Of a stretch of DNA of 64,000 bases, positions 1 to 10,689 are shown piece by piece. The notes below the pieces were generated by a model that had not been told where the DNA came from, did not search any database, and saw only the letters and a program-made list of their open reading frames with translations. Position numbers and translations under genes: made by a program. Every line of letters starts with the position of its first letter. Position 1 is the stretch's first letter. Origin of the DNA: Glycine soja (taxonomy: Eukaryota; Streptophyta; Magnoliopsida; Fabales; Fabaceae); NCBI RefSeq assembly GCF_004193775.1, contig NC_041007.1, forward strand, positions 30,818,699-30,882,698, in the 5' to 3' direction.

Positions 1-340
1 TGTGGACAACCCCATACTTTTTAAGCAAGGCATGCATTGATTTGTTGCAAAAATGGGTTCCTTGATCACTAACGATTGCCTTAGGTACTCCGAACCTGCA
101 AAACATATTAGATCTAACAAAATCTACAACAACCTTAGCATCATTAGTTCTAGTGGGCTTGGCTTCCACCCATTTTGAAACATAATCAATTGCAAGGAGA
201 ATGTAAACATAACCAAAAGATACAGGAAAATGGCCCATGAAATCTATACCCCAAACATCAAGCACCTCACAAAATAGCATAGGTTGTTGAGGCATTTGTT
301 GTCGCCATGTAAGTGCACTTCCTGCTCTCTGACACTACTC
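1..340 (-). pseudogene. C1 integrase core (partial)
   Basis: Translation of the minus strand gives the integrase catalytic core: a segment with the [11 protein letters not shown] block and then the VSDQGTHFCN block, which carries the second catalytic Asp of the DDE triad. The zinc-binding N-terminal part lies just upstream at 335-450. The third catalytic residue and the C-terminal domain lie beyond the window edge. The role in the family is insertion of the cDNA into host chromatin. The copy is treated as a pseudogene because the upstream RT and gag frames are broken. Confidence 0.8.
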
Positions 341-1072
341 ACAAGTGCTACAAATCTTCCACGCATCTTTAAAGATGGTGGGCCAGTAAAAGCCACAGTC
401 AAGCACTTTGCAAGCTGTCCTTTGAACACCCAGATGACCTCCCGGTGCGGAAGAATGACAGCGCTGCAGGACTGAGTCAGTCTCATGATCACTGCACAAT
501 TTCCACAAGTAGGGGTCATCCCAAATAAAATGCTTAGCATCACTTTTAATTTTATCTTTTTGAGCCTTAGATGCTAAGGGAGGAAAAACAGAAGCAACTA
601 AATAATTGACAATGTTAGCAAACCAGGGAGTAGAAAGAGAATCAGAAATACTATACAATATATATAAATGATCATCCGTGAAATCATCCCGAATGGGTGA
701 TTCCTCATCAGACACACGTTCGATCCGACTCAAATGATCAACAACTAAATTTTGTGCTACGCTCCTATCACGGATCTCCAAGTCAAACTCTTGGAGCCAG
801 AGCATCCATCGGATCAATCTAGGCTTTGAATCAGCCTTCTTCAACAAGTACTTTAGAACTGCATGGTCAGTATAAACAATAATGCAAGTACCAAGCAAAT
901 AAGAACGAAATTTTTCAAGAGCAAAAACTATGGCTAGCTCTTTCTCAGTAGTAGTATAATTCGCTTGGGCAGCATCTAAAGTCCTTGAAGCATAATATAT
1001 CACCCTAGGCAATTTATTAATTTTTTGAGCAAGGACAGCCCCAATGCATAATTTGATGCATCACACATAAGC
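335..1072 (-). pseudogene. C1 RNase H and integrase zinc-binding domain
   Basis: The frame from 1012 down to 335 encodes 225 residues. The first part is RNase H, with the [19 protein letters not shown] block, the [12 protein letters not shown] block carrying a catalytic Asp, and the VVDHLSR ending. The second part is the integrase HHCC zinc-binding region ([19 protein letters not shown] followed by CSTCE). RNase H degrades the RNA strand during reverse transcription. The sequence before residue 1 of this frame continues from the RT in another frame, so a frameshift separates it from the RT at about 1012-1080. No promoter of its own is expected, because the family makes a single polyprotein. 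Confidence 0.85.
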
Positions 1073-2041
1073 TCAAAAGGGGCTGTCCAGTCGGGTGCGT
1101 GGATGATGGGGGTGGTAGTCACTTTTGAGGCAATCAAAAGCCTCTTTGCATTTGTCATTAAAGTCAAACTCCACCTCCTTTTGCAACAAGTTGGATAGTG
1201 GAAGGGCTACTTTGCTAAAATCTCTTATAAAGCGCCTGCAGAATCCTGCATGACCAAGAAAAGATCGCACCTCTCGCACGCAAGAGGGGTAAGGCAATTG
1301 GGAAATAACAAAATTTTTTGCAGGATCTACTTCAATGCCCTTATTGGAAATAATGTGGCCTAAAACTATACCTTGCTCAACCATAAAATGACATTTTTCA
1401 AAATTTAGAACAAGGTTAGTTTCAGTGCATCTATTCAAAACCTTTTCCAGACTATCCAAACAAACATCAAAAGAGGATCCATATACAGTGAAATTATCCA
1501 TAAACACCTCTATGCAATTTTCTAAAAAATCACTAAAAATACTAATCATGCACCGCTGGAAGGTACCAGGGGCATTGCACAGGCCGAAAGGCATCCTCCT
1601 ATAGGCAAAAGTGCCGAAGGGGTAGGTGAATGTAGTCTTTTCCTGATCCTTAGGAGCAACAATGATTTGCATATAACCAGAAAAACCATAAAGGAAACAG
1701 TAGTGAGATTTACCTGCCAGGCGTTCAAGCATCTGGTCAATGAATGGCAGTGAAAAATGGTCTTTTTTGGTAACCTGGTTCAGCCTCCTATAGTCGATGC
1801 ATACTCTTCAACTGTTCTGCACTCGAGTAGGAATCAACTCCTCCTTCTCATTTTTTATCACGGTGAGGCCGGTTTTCTTTGGAACTACCTGGACGAGACG
1901 CACCCTTTGGCTATCGGAGATAGGATAAATGATTCCAGCTTGCAAAAGCTTGGTTGCCTCCTTCTTCACTACATCAACAATCACCGGGTTGAGTCTTCTC
2001 TATGGCTGTCTTACTGGTTTAGCCCTAAATTTATTCGATGA
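1073..2041 (-). pseudogene. C1 reverse transcriptase
   Basis: RT fingers and palm are recognisable in frames that shift twice. The N-terminal part (about 2041-1740) has the VVPKK and CIDYRRLNQVT blocks with in-frame stops. The part at 1732-1073 has the YGFSGYMQI, FTYPFGTFAYRRMPFGL and APGTFQRCM blocks. The catalytic box reads FMDNF where Athila-type RTs have FMDDF, so one of the two catalytic aspartates is Asn. Together with the stops and frameshifts this makes the enzyme inactive. The downstream LGHIISNKGIEVDPAK block (thumb/connection) is intact. Confidence 0.85.
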
Positions 2042-2661
2042 ATACATGTGAATGGGCTAATACCAGGAATGTCCGCCAGGGTCCAGCCTATAGCTTTCTT
2101 ATGCTTCTTGAGAACAGATAACAACTTCTCCTCTTGCTCATCAACAAGGGAGGCAGATATAATTATTAGAAAACTTTTGCTATCATCCAAGTAAGCATAT
2201 TTTAAATTTGATGGCAGAGGCTTCAATTCTGGTGTGGGCGGCTGGATAGTGGTAGAAAGAGATGGTTTCTCAGCCTGCACCTCATAAAGAAAGTCTGAGA
2301 TATGTGTACTTACTAAAACATGGTTAGTTCTATCTGACTCTATAAAATCAATCTGAAGAGATAAAACATCAGCAGACATGTAATCAATATCAAATTCAGA
2401 TTCACTCTTAGCATCAAATTCAGACATATGATCAAGTACAAATTTAGATTCAATGCATAAAGAGTGACAGGCATGCAGATTAGAATGAAGATCAGTCATG
2501 TATTCATCAACAATATGGTCAATTATTTCAACATGAAATACAGAAAGATCTTTAGATGGGTGTTTCATAGCATCAAGAATATTAAAATGAACAGTTATAT
2601 CACCAAACTCCATAGATAGTGTGCCTGCATATACATTTATCTTAGTTCTAGCAGTTTTCAT
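2011..2661 (-). pseudogene. C1 linker between protease and RT
   Basis: This 216-residue frame starts with the MKTARTKINVYAGTLSMEFGD block that follows the LGRP motif of the protease in Athila-type polyproteins. It then runs through a poorly conserved acidic spacer to KKAIGWTLADIPGISP, the block just before RT. It overlaps the upstream protease frame by four bases (2658-2661) in another frame, so a frameshift separates them. At its 3' end it shifts again before RT. No catalytic function is expected for the spacer. Confidence 0.75.
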
Positions 2662-3494
2662 AAAGGTCTGCCTAAAATGATGGGAACTGATCCTTTAGAA
2701 AATCCCTCCTCCATATTTAAAATATAAAAATCAACAGGGAAAATCAGCTCACCAACTCTAACTAAGACATCCTCTATGAAACCAGCAGGATAGGCAACAC
2801 TTCTATTAGCTAAATGAATTACCACATCAATTGACTGCAAAGGACCTAGAGATAGAGAATTAAAAATAGACAGAGGCATAACACTAACAGAAGCTCCTAA
2901 ATCTAGCATGGCATTGTCAAACTTATTGTTCCCTATAATACAAGGTATGCTGAATGTACCTGGATCTTTACATTTTTCAGGGATTTGGGGAACAAATTTA
3001 CCAATCAATGCGGAGACATTTCTGCCCATACTAATTCTTTCACTTCCTTTAAGCTTCTGCTTATTAGTGCATAGCTCCTTCAAGAATTTAGCATATCTTG
3101 GAATTTGCTTTATTGCATCCAGTAGAGGTATGTTTACCTCTACTTTCCTAAATGTTTCCAAGATCTCCTTCTCTTCCTTTTCCATTTTTTTGTTGGAAAT
3201 TGCTCTTGGAGGGAATGGAAGAGGGATATGCTGCTTCTCTTTAGATTCACTTGCATAGAAATTGTTAGGTAACTTACTCTTTAAATTTTTGTCATCATCT
3301 TTTTCTGGAGTAGAGTGAGGTTGGGTAGGTTCATTGGTGGATGAGGAAGATGCTACTGGTTGAGGTCCTTGACACTGCTTTCCTGACCTCAATGTAATGG
3401 CACTCACATTTTTGGGATTCTGGACAGAATGAGAAGGTAATCTATCAGAATTCTGGGACTGTTGTTGATTTAACTGTGTAGCCAACTGTCCCAT
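2658..3494 (-). pseudogene. C1 gag C-terminal part and aspartic protease
   Basis: The 278-residue frame begins in the Gln-rich tail of gag, passes the ITLRSGKQ block typical of Athila-type elements, and contains the protease. The active-site box reads DLGASVSVMPLSIF (about residues 201-214) where cellular aspartic proteases have DTG or DSG; DLGA is usual in this plant lineage. The frame ends at the flap-distal ILGRP motif. The protease cleaves the Gag-Pol polyprotein. Gag upstream (4909-3836) is in another frame; a one-base shift lies at about 3530-3560. Confidence 0.85.
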
Positions 3495-3838
3495 CTGATT
3501 AGTTAAGCTCTGAATGAAGGCTCTGGTCTCTTGCTGAACTGCATGTTTTGCATAGTCATTTGCCTCACAAGTTCTTCAAGGGAAGGTTGCGGAGGGGCCT
3601 CAACTGTTTGCTGTTTCTGGGGCTGTTGCTGTTGTTGCTGCTGGATTGGTGGAGGAACGTACGGTCTACTTGGGCCAACAACATTTTGAAAATAAGTCTG
3701 TTGTTGTTGCTGCTGCTGTTGTGAAGGATTCGACCATCTAAGGTTGGGATGATTCCTCCATCCGGGATTGTACCTATTGCTGGAGAGATCATAATTATTC
3801 TGTTGTGGCTGATTTTGCTGTTAAGGTTGAGGAGGTCA
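3495..3838 (-). pseudogene. C1 gag Gln/Pro-rich tail with stops
   Basis: Continuing the gag frame past its stop at 3836 gives a Gln-rich, Pro-rich segment encoded by CAG/CAA runs (seen as gctgttgttg on the plus strand near 3620-3720). It contains at least one further stop before the frame shifts into the protease ORF. This is the low-complexity C-terminal part of Gag, between the zinc knuckle and the protease. Confidence 0.7.
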
Positions 3839-4909
3839 GTTATAGATGTTTGCAGCATAAGCTTCACGCTGTTCAATTGCTTCAGATTGTTGCACAAAAG
3901 GGAAAAGGTCTGTGTGGTGGTCGGCAGAGGAGCATAAATCACAGAGTCTGGCGACAGGTGCAGATTTTTGATTCATGGCCAGCTGGGTTACCAGGTTAAC
4001 CAAGGCATCTAGTTTACCTTCAAGCTTCTTAGTCTCATCTGATGAATTCGTGGCTACTTCATGCACTCCTCTAATGACAATAGCATCACTTCTGGCACTA
4101 AATTGTTGGGAGTTTGAAGCCATCTTCTCAATTAAATTTCTGGCTTCAGCAGGGATCATGTCTCCAAGGGCTCCACCACTGGCAGCATCTATCATACTTC
4201 TCTCCATGTTGTTGACTCCTTCATAAAAATATTGGAGAAGAAGCTGCTCTGAAATCTGGTGGGGAGGGCAACTGGCACATAATTTTTTAAATCTCTCCCA
4301 GTATTCATATAGGCTCTCTCCACTAAGTTGTCTAATACCTAAAATATCCTTTCTGATGGTCGTGATCCTGGAAGCAGGGAAAATGTTTTCTAAGAATACT
4401 CTCTTGAGGTCATCCCAGCTCGTGATGGACCTTGGAGCAAGGTAATATAGCCAGTCCTTTGCCACTCCCTCTAAAGAATGAGGAAAGACCTTCAGAAATA
4501 TGTGATCCTCCTGGACATCTGGTGGTTTCATGGTGGAGCAGACAATATGGAATTCTTTCAGATGCTTGTGTGGGTCTTCACTTGCAAGGCCATGAATCTT
4601 TGGAAGCAAATGGATCAATCCAGTTTTAAGAACATATGGGACATACTCATTAGGGTATTGGATGCACAAGCTTTCGTAGGTGAAATCAGGTGCAGCCAAT
4701 TCCCTTAGAGTCCTCTCACGGGGTGGAGGGTGTGCCATGTTCTCAGAATATTCAAAATCAGAATGCTCAAAACTATGATGCTCAAAATCACCAATATCAG
4801 AATGCTCAGGATGCTCAAAAGGTACTAAATGATGTCTAACTAGTCTATGAAATGTCCTATCTATCTCAGGATCAAAGGGTTGTAAGTCAGATAGATTTCC
4901 TCTAGTCAT
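3836..4909 (-). pseudogene. C1 gag (capsid/nucleocapsid)
   Basis: A 357-residue open frame starts with MTRGNLSDLQPFDPEIDRT. It contains the Retrotrans_gag core: an LKVFPHSLEGVAKDWLYYL block, SWDDLKRVFLENIFP, then YEYWERFKKLCASCP and QLLLQYFYEGV. Gag forms the particle that packages element RNA. A nucleocapsid-like box CDLCSSADHHTD follows near residue 323, but the last Cys expected for a CCHC knuckle is replaced (reads LFPF). The start codon matches the one in C4 (63421). A stop at 3836 cuts the Gln-rich tail from the rest. It is the longest undamaged frame of C1. Confidence 0.88.
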
Positions 4910-5734
4910 ACACTAAATTCAGCAGCACAATTAGTTGCCTTCTTATGCAAGTAACAATGTAGGTTTGAACTACAGCTACCATCAAATGATGTCCAAATGA
5001 CTTGAAATTTTGTGAGCAACCTTATAAAATGATGAGAAGATAGCACAAAAAATTTCAAATGAAAATTCGAAGTCTAACTATATAAGCTAAAAATGATAAG
5101 TTAAGAAAAATAAGAGAATAATACTTGAAAAATAAAAACTTTTGACAGAATCACTTGTTTTGGATGATGGAGACCTCTAGGCTGGCTGCAACAGCATAGG
5201 AAATTTTTTTCTACCCCAAATGCATATATAATAATTGCGATTCTGATAACCAGAGCAAAAGTTATGGCCGTTTGAAGTTTTGACAAAAATCAAATTTGCT
5301 ACTTTTTTGGAACTTTCAAATCTGACCAAACTAAAGTCTCCAGCTATTTTTCCCACAAAATATAGATTAAAAGAAGTTACCACAAAAAAATTCATCCAAA
5401 AATAACAACTCTAGCTACTAAAACAAAAATCCCAAATAATTCAGTAAGGGTGGTCGCTAAAATTCGTCGCTACATGATTTCCACTACTACTTTGTTTTGC
5501 CGCAAGCAAAAGTGGTCGCTAAATCTGTTGCAAAACGCTATTCACAGCAAAACATCCAAAACTGAAACAGGGGAAGCGCATAATAGAAAAACTAAAATAG
5601 AACACACACTAAAAAAAATACCAAGACACTAAACAACACTAACACACACTAACACAACACTAACAATTAAACATAAAACACGAAAGAATTAAACAATAAC
5701 ATGACACAAGCTATTATGAACCTTTGGACACTGC
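4910..5734 (-). other. C1 untranslated leader
   Basis: There is no supported gene between the primer site and gag. The stretch is closely similar, in inverse orientation, to 62583-63420 of C4, so it is a conserved leader of the family and not host DNA. Short frames here are not conserved. Confidence 0.8.
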
Positions 5735-5752
5735 TCCCTGGCAACGGTGCCA
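5735..5752 (-). other. C1 primer-binding site (tRNA-Asp type)
   Basis: The minus strand reads TGGCACCGTTGCCAGGGA, four bases inside the LTR edge. It resembles the 3' end complement of plant tRNA-Asp used by Athila and Tat elements, and differs from the C4 copy by one base (C4 reads ...CCGGGGA). Confidence 0.88.
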
Positions 5753-5756
5753 AATT

Positions 5757-6725
5757 TGATCGAGGCCGTACCCGAATCAAATAAATATTAAAATGTAGTA
5801 ACTAGGAAGTGATCCTAGGTCCTTTCCCAACGAGCAATGATAAACCAAATGTTCATAACAGATAGTAGGAAATAATAACAAATTGGGGCAGAGGTTGTTT
5901 GCTTTTGTAAATTAAACAGGGAGTAAAATTTAATTAGAAAATATCAGAATTAAAATATGTTACTTCCCCTAGATTCACAAGCAAGTCTCTTATCCTAGGT
6001 TGCGAGAATTTATCCTTATTCAGTTCAACCACTTAATCCAACCCTAAATTAAATTACTAAGCGAAATTCAACATAAGGCATTCATTATGTGATTAAGCAT
6101 CACATACACCAATTACTCATAAACGATCATTAAGCATGAATGTAAATTAAGCGAAAAGACAATTAATCAAGCACTAAGCATGCATGAATTAATAGCAACA
6201 AATTCAGAGTAATTAGTGAAGAGGAAAAAATGAAAAGAATTTAACAGTAATAATAGAACCTCAAAGAGAACTATGCTTGATCCTCAAGAGAAAACAACGC
6301 TGCGGACTTAGCCTTCCATTAATCAAATAAAGAACGAAATTTTATTGATAAAACTAAAAGTCTGAACTGGAATTGTAAAAAACAAAAATAAAAGAGAAAG
6401 AAAAGAGAGACTAAAATTGAAAACGAAAAATAGAAGAGAGAGAGGAGAGAGAGCTAAACTAGAACCTTGGTGCTGTTATATAGTGTTTCAGCCCCAAAGT
6501 TTACAAATCTGTTTTAAATCCAAGCCCAATTCTGGATTCAAGCCCAAGCCCAATTATAGATTGAAGCCCAATGCTTCATTAATTCCTGAAATTAGATTAA
6601 AAACATCAAAGTAGCTGAATGGACCCAAATTATAAAACTGCCTAATAAATTTGACAATTAAGACGAATCAGTATTTAAAATGGTGCAAAAAGGGTTAAGA
6701 AATAGGAGAAAATAATGGCACATTA
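5757..6725 (-). repeat. C1 5' LTR
   Basis: The plus strand begins TGATCGAGGCCG beside the primer site and ends at about 6725 (cacatta, where the sister copy C3 has cacatca, so the terminal TG of the element is mutated to TA). It is about 969 bp. It is shorter than C3 (about 1248 bp) and C4 (1105 bp), mainly because it lacks the TCTAGAT-rich tract those copies carry. The five bases to its right, gttcc, would be the target duplication; the partner is outside the window. Confidence 0.85.
6475..6482 (-). promoter_or_regulatory. C1 LTR TATA box (putative)
   Basis: An ATATAAC-type box on the minus strand lies just before a conserved AGCACCAAGGTTCTAG stretch. The same box is at 61832-61838 in C4 and near 28584 in C3. 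Its position inside the LTR suits a Pol II promoter. Confidence 0.45.
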
Positions 6726-6780
6726 GTTCCCCAGTTTGTTGATGCTAAAAATTGCATATGCAAATTAGGCTTCCATCAAT

Positions 6781-6796
6781 TGGTACCAGAGCTTTG
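6781..6796 (+). other. R2 primer-binding site (tRNA-iMet type)
   Basis: TGGTACCAGAGCTTTG lies two bases after the LTR end TTCCATCA. It resembles the usual TGGTATCAGAGC complement of initiator tRNA-Met with one change. Confidence 0.75.
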
Positions 6797-7646
6797 ATTC
6801 TTGAAATCAAATGTTATCTATCCTTTGTGTTTTCTTTCTTCTTGTGTGTTTCTTCCTTTGTTCGTTCTTTCCCTTTTGATTTACTCTATATTATTATTTC
6901 ATCTTCCTTTGTTTTATTTCTTTGAGTCATCTTTCTTTTCTGAACTCTATCTAATATCAATATTTTTTATCTTCTTTTTTATATATAATATCAAAATTTG
7001 TGCAAAAAAAGGAAAGAAAGAAGTAAAAAAATAAAGAAATTCAGTTTTCAAATTTGGAGCAAAAATTTTGTAACGGTCTAGATTTGGATCTGTCCAATCA
7101 CATATATGCATTCAAATTTGAATTTTGTGCCAAAAAAAGTGCAAAGAAAAAAAAGGCAAAACAAAAGCAAAAAAAAAAAACACAAAAAAGTTTTGCATTC
7201 AGAGTCCTTCTAGTTTTTACATACCTATATTTCAAAATAGAAATTGTGTCTTGTTGGTTATTTATATCTAATATAGCTCAATTCCTGGATAATTCTTTTT
7301 CTTGATTATGGAGCCTTCTAGTTTGTTGTCTTCCTTGGCATTCCTTTTGAGTATTCCTTTCATTATTTTTGCTTTTCTTTAAATTCCTTAATTTTGTCTT
7401 AGAGTATTTCTATTCTTGGCTTCTTGAGTTGAGTTTTGATTTGTGACAAATTTCACATTGAATACTTATTGATTTTGAGCTTGAAGGTTCTAGCTTAAGA
7501 ACTGAAGAGGAGCAAGAGTGGTAAAAGGCAAGAGTGCATATTATAAAAGAAAAAACCTTGAAAGAGTGATACACAAGTGGAGATGCTACTCTACAAGTGG
7601 AGATGCTACTCTATTTATTACTTGTGCACTAACTTTCCTTTTTGGT
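6797..7646 (+). other. R2 untranslated leader
   Basis: T-rich, low-complexity sequence without a convincing gene. Near its end a 20-bp unit (acaagtggagatgctactct) is repeated in tandem at 7573-7612, and a variant occurs again in the first codons of gag (7653-7673). Confidence 0.6.
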
Positions 7647-8151
7647 ATGGCTTCTACAAGTGAAGATGCTACTCCACCATTTCCAAAAACCGCAAGGCTC
7701 ATGGCGGAGATGATTAAACTTGGTGATCAAATAAGAAGAATGAGTTATGAAAATGAAGAAGGATGGAGAGAATGAGAAAGGATAACGAGGAGAGGTTGAG
7801 AAGAATACACGGGAGTAGTGAAGCTTTAAGTGTGAGGATTCAAAACATAAAGAAAGGAGGAGAGGATAAATCATCAAATTCTTCTCATGGAGAAGATGAG
7901 GCGTATGAAGAGGATGTGGGAGGAAGCAGGAATGAGAGGTATAGGGATAGTAGAAATCATAGAAGATATGAAGTTAGGAAAAGAGAGGAATGGAATGAGG
8001 GAGTGTAGGTGAAGATCCCTACTTTTAAAGGGACTTGTGATCCAAAAGTGTATATCTTGACTGAGAGATGAAGGTTGAGCAAGTCTTTGCTTGTTACAAC
8101 TACAATGAAGAGAAAAAGATGAAATTTGCCTCACTAGAGTTTGAGGGATAT
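7647..8151 (+). pseudogene. R2 gag, N-terminal part
   Basis: From the ATG at 7647 the sequence encodes MASTSEDATPPFPKT, a charged Glu/Arg-rich segment with stops and frameshifts, then VKIPTFKGTCDPKVY and, in another frame, KVEQVFACYNYNEEKK. These are the opening blocks of the chromovirus Gag core, comparable to IEQLFACHHISEERK in R3. The frame stops at the O1 insertion (GATAT, 8147-8151). The missing continuation (YALAWWNQ and onward) is at 23055. The copy is dead. Confidence 0.8.
8147..8151 (+). other. Left target-site duplication of O1 (GATAT)
   Basis: GATAT precedes the LTR edge TGTCGCAAC and is repeated at 23055-23059 just after the other LTR edge TATGACA. It proves insertion of O1 into R2 gag, since the Gag reading resumes after the second copy. 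Confidence 0.93.
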
Positions 8152-9440
8152 TGTCGCAACCTACCCTTCGGCGAGAGGGCGACGCGTGACTCGTGGCTCA
8201 TCTTCCAAGAAAGGAATACGCGCGGAGTCGCCACCATCGTTTATTTGAGGAAAACGTCAGAAAAACCGGGAAAGACGTGGTCTACAAACTTTAAGTGAAA
8301 GGTTCGGGAGTTGTATTTAAGCACGGGGAAGGTATTAGCACCCCACACGTCCATTACAAGAGACGACAACCTTTAATCAAATGTGCAAATATGACTTAAA
8401 TTTATGTTATTTTCCCTTTTTACGTTCTTATGTCTTTTTACGCATTTTTATATTTTTATCTTTTTGTGGTCGACAAGGGTGTTTCCCTTTGCTCCTACGT
8501 ATTCCTCAATTGTGATAAGGAAATTAGACCTACGTAGTTCTTTGAGAACAAAGCGTTTGGTTAAGTTATTTTTTATCCTTTTTTGCAAGATATGTTTTTA
8601 TTGAATGAAAGGTCATTTAAGGCGTTTGACCATTAAACAATATTTCGATTTTTTTTGAAAAAAAGAGAGAAAACATTAAGGCATTGGACCATTAATGATC
8701 TCTTTATTTTTGAAAGAGGTAATAAAGTAACATGTTGATTTTAGGCCTTTAGGAATCTACATTTAACCAATAAAAGTGGAAAAGACCATTTCAAGGCGTT
8801 GGACCTTTAAAATTGGCTTTTTTAGGCGATGACAAAAAGTTTGGTTTATGAATTGATTTTAGCCTTAGTTTCACTTTGGTTATTAGTCAATTCGATTAAG
8901 AAAGGAAAATCCCAAAGAAAAAATGTCCGATTGATTTTTTTGATTATTTTTACTAAAAGATATTTTTTGATTATTATATTATTATTTTGCCTCTTTTTGG
9001 TTTTAAACGTGGTTACGGCATGACCGAATGGTCGAATTTCATTTTAATAGAAATTAAAAGATGTTACGATATGAATGATTGGTGGAAATTTATTTTATTT
9101 TTGATTAGGCGAGAAAATGACTTAAATAAATGACTAAAGCACGTCAAAAGGGGGTACGGAAAGTAAATGAAATGAAAATAAAAGCACGCGAAACAAATGA
9201 GGACCACTAAGGGTACATAGAATAATTTGAAATGTTTGATTTCGGGAACTTACCGGTTGAAGACCGAAGAACGACGAAGAACGGTTGAAAATCTTCACGA
9301 AATCACCCACGAAAACGTCACGGAAGCGTTACGGAAGCGCCTCGGCTTGGATTTTCTTCATGGAAACATTTTTTCTCACTAATTTTAAGTGATCCTCAGA
9401 TACCAAGAGGGTTGAACATTTTTGTTCTTCCCTCCTCCCC

Positions 9441-9450
9441 CTATTTATAG
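9441..9450 (-). promoter_or_regulatory. O1 LTR TATA box (putative)
   Basis: The minus strand reads CTATAAATAG before a purine-rich GGGGGAGGAGG. The same box is at 22971-22980 in the 5' LTR and TATAAATA occurs at 58617-58624 in O2. Confidence 0.5.
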
Positions 9451-9614
9451 GAAAATGAGGGAGGACCTTGCAACCCAGCTCGCCCAGCGAGCTAGGTTGC
9501 TTCCTCTAGAAGGCACCTCCTTTTGGAGAACTTCCTGGAAGGCCCAAGTGGGCCTGGTTGCTATTTGCACCCCCTTGTTTACTAAATACACCCTTGCATT
9601 TTTTTGTTGATTCT

Positions 9615-9870
9615 TTTTCCTTAACGTTACGGAACTTTACGAATTACGTAATGATACTTGTTTTCTTTCCGTAATGTCGCGAAACCTTACGGATTACGTA
9701 ATCATCCCTTCTTTGGCTTCCGGAATGTTACGGAACTTTACGGATTGCGCATTAGCACTTCCTTTTGAATTCTGGCACGTCACGGAACTTCACGGATTGT
9801 GCAACAATGCTTTCTTTTGACTTCCGGCATGTCACGGAACTTCACAGATTGCCTAACGATGGGTGCCAGG
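9615..9870. repeat. 51-bp minisatellite inside O1 LTR
   Basis: Five diverged units with the core GTTACGGAACTTTACGGATT; the ACGGAAC core recurs at about 9629, 9679, 9730, 9782 and 9834. The array lies in the part deleted from the other LTR. Confidence 0.8.
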
Positions 9871-9942
9871 TACCTCAAAGTGGTCAAACGAGGGTCACAT
9901 CCCAACAAACGGATGGTCCCCGGACGAAATTAGGGTATGACA

Positions 9943-9958
9943 GTTGCCCCTCTTTACT
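9943..9958 (-). other. O1 polypurine tract
   Basis: AGTAAAGAGGGGCAAC on the minus strand abuts the 3' LTR. The identical tract precedes the O2 3' LTR at 58278-58293, so both belong to one family. It is the expected plus-strand DNA primer. Confidence 0.8.
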
Positions 9959-10199
9959 TGTCTTTTATTGGAGATAAAAGGGAAGTAAAGATAAGACACT
10001 AATTTCGTTCGACCGAAACACCATTCGGCCGGTGAATCTCCCTGCCAGCGGAACCTGCAAAAATTTTGAAAGTGATCAGTACCGACACATGATCCTAATA
10101 CTGTCGAATTCGTTCCTCTCGGTCGATGAAAGGCGCAGATGACCATAATTTGCCTCCGCGAACTATCGGCCTTGATTGTTTCTGGATAGTGAAAGAAAA

Positions 10200-10660
10200 A
10201 GGTGTGGGATCAAATGGTTCCCTGCATGCCATCGGGCTCGTTGCCTCTGGATGCCAAAAAGCTGAAAAAGTGCAGGACCAAATGGTTCCCGCATGTCATC
10301 GGGCCCGCCACCTCTGGATGACAAAAGGTGAAAAACTGCGGGACCAAATGGTTCCCGCATGTCATCGGGCCCGCCGCCTCTGGATGACAAAAGGTGTAAA
10401 GTGCGGGACCAAATGGTTCTCGCATGTCATCGGGCCCGCCGCCTCTGGATGACAAAAGTAAAAAGTGCAGGACCAAATGGTTCCCGCATGTCATCGGGCC
10501 CGCCACCTCTGGATGACAAAAGGTGAAAAAGTGTGGGACCAAATGGTTCCCGCATGTCATCGTGCCCGCCGCCTCTGGATGACAATAGTAAAAAGTGCGG
10601 GACTAGATGGTTCCCGCATGTTATCGGGCCCGCTGCCTCTGGATGAAAAAAGGCGCAGAA
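10200..10660. repeat. 65-bp tandem repeat array in O1 3' region
   Basis: About seven head-to-tail units containing ACCAAATGGTTCCCGCATG and GGGCCCGCCGCCTCTGGATG. The AAATGG core recurs every 64-66 bp (10280, 10346, 10411, 10475, 10541, 10605). It is continuous with the 129-bp array on its right, which uses the same GCATGTCATCGGGCCCGCC core. Confidence 0.93.
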
Positions 10661-10689
10661 GACGACGTTAGTCTCTTCGTGACATTAGA

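Larger units (their letters stand above)
1..6725 (-). mobile_element. C1: Athila-type Ty3/gypsy LTR retrotransposon, 5' part
   Basis: The minus strand carries, in order, LTR (5757-6725), an Asp-tRNA-type primer site, an untranslated leader (4910-5734), gag, protease, RT, RNase H and integrase, and then runs off the left edge. This is the domain order of Ty3/gypsy elements. The primer site and the gag style (start MTRGN, a PPPRERTLRE block) fit the Athila lineage. All reading frames are damaged, so this is a dead copy. Sister copies in the window are C4 (61456-64000, opposite orientation) and the solo LTR C3. The 3' LTR and left target duplication lie outside. On the right, the element abuts a remnant of R2 LTR, so it appears to have inserted there. 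Confidence 0.9.
6726..8151 (+). mobile_element. R2: chromovirus-like Ty3/gypsy element, 5' fragment
   Basis: Remains of an LTR end (6726-6778, ending TTCCATCA), an initiator-Met-type primer site, an untranslated leader and the first part of gag lie in plus orientation. The LTR end matches R3 (39711-39722) over its last bases. The gag is interrupted at 8151 by O1 and resumes at 23055. Most of the LTR was separated or lost where C1 inserted on the left. Lineage is judged from the gag block shared with R3; CRM or a related chromovirus clade is likely. Confidence 0.7.
8152..9942 (-). repeat. O1 3' LTR (1791 bp)
   Basis: Bounded by TGTCGCAAC at the left and GGTATGACA at the right, next to the polypurine tract. 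It shares about 1.1 kb with 21887-23054. The right-hand copy lacks roughly the first 230 bp and an internal stretch of about 420 bp (left-copy positions near 9485-9903). A TATA-like box sits at 9441-9450. Confidence 0.88.

Noticed and set aside
3565..3942. Frame of 125 codons, Asn/Ser-rich, minus strand
   Set aside because: It is an out-of-phase reading of the CAG-rich gag tail of C1.
6801..7305. Phe/Leu-rich and Lys-rich small frames in the R2 leader
   Set aside because: They come from T-rich and A-rich low-complexity DNA; the apparent membrane-like composition is a base-composition effect.
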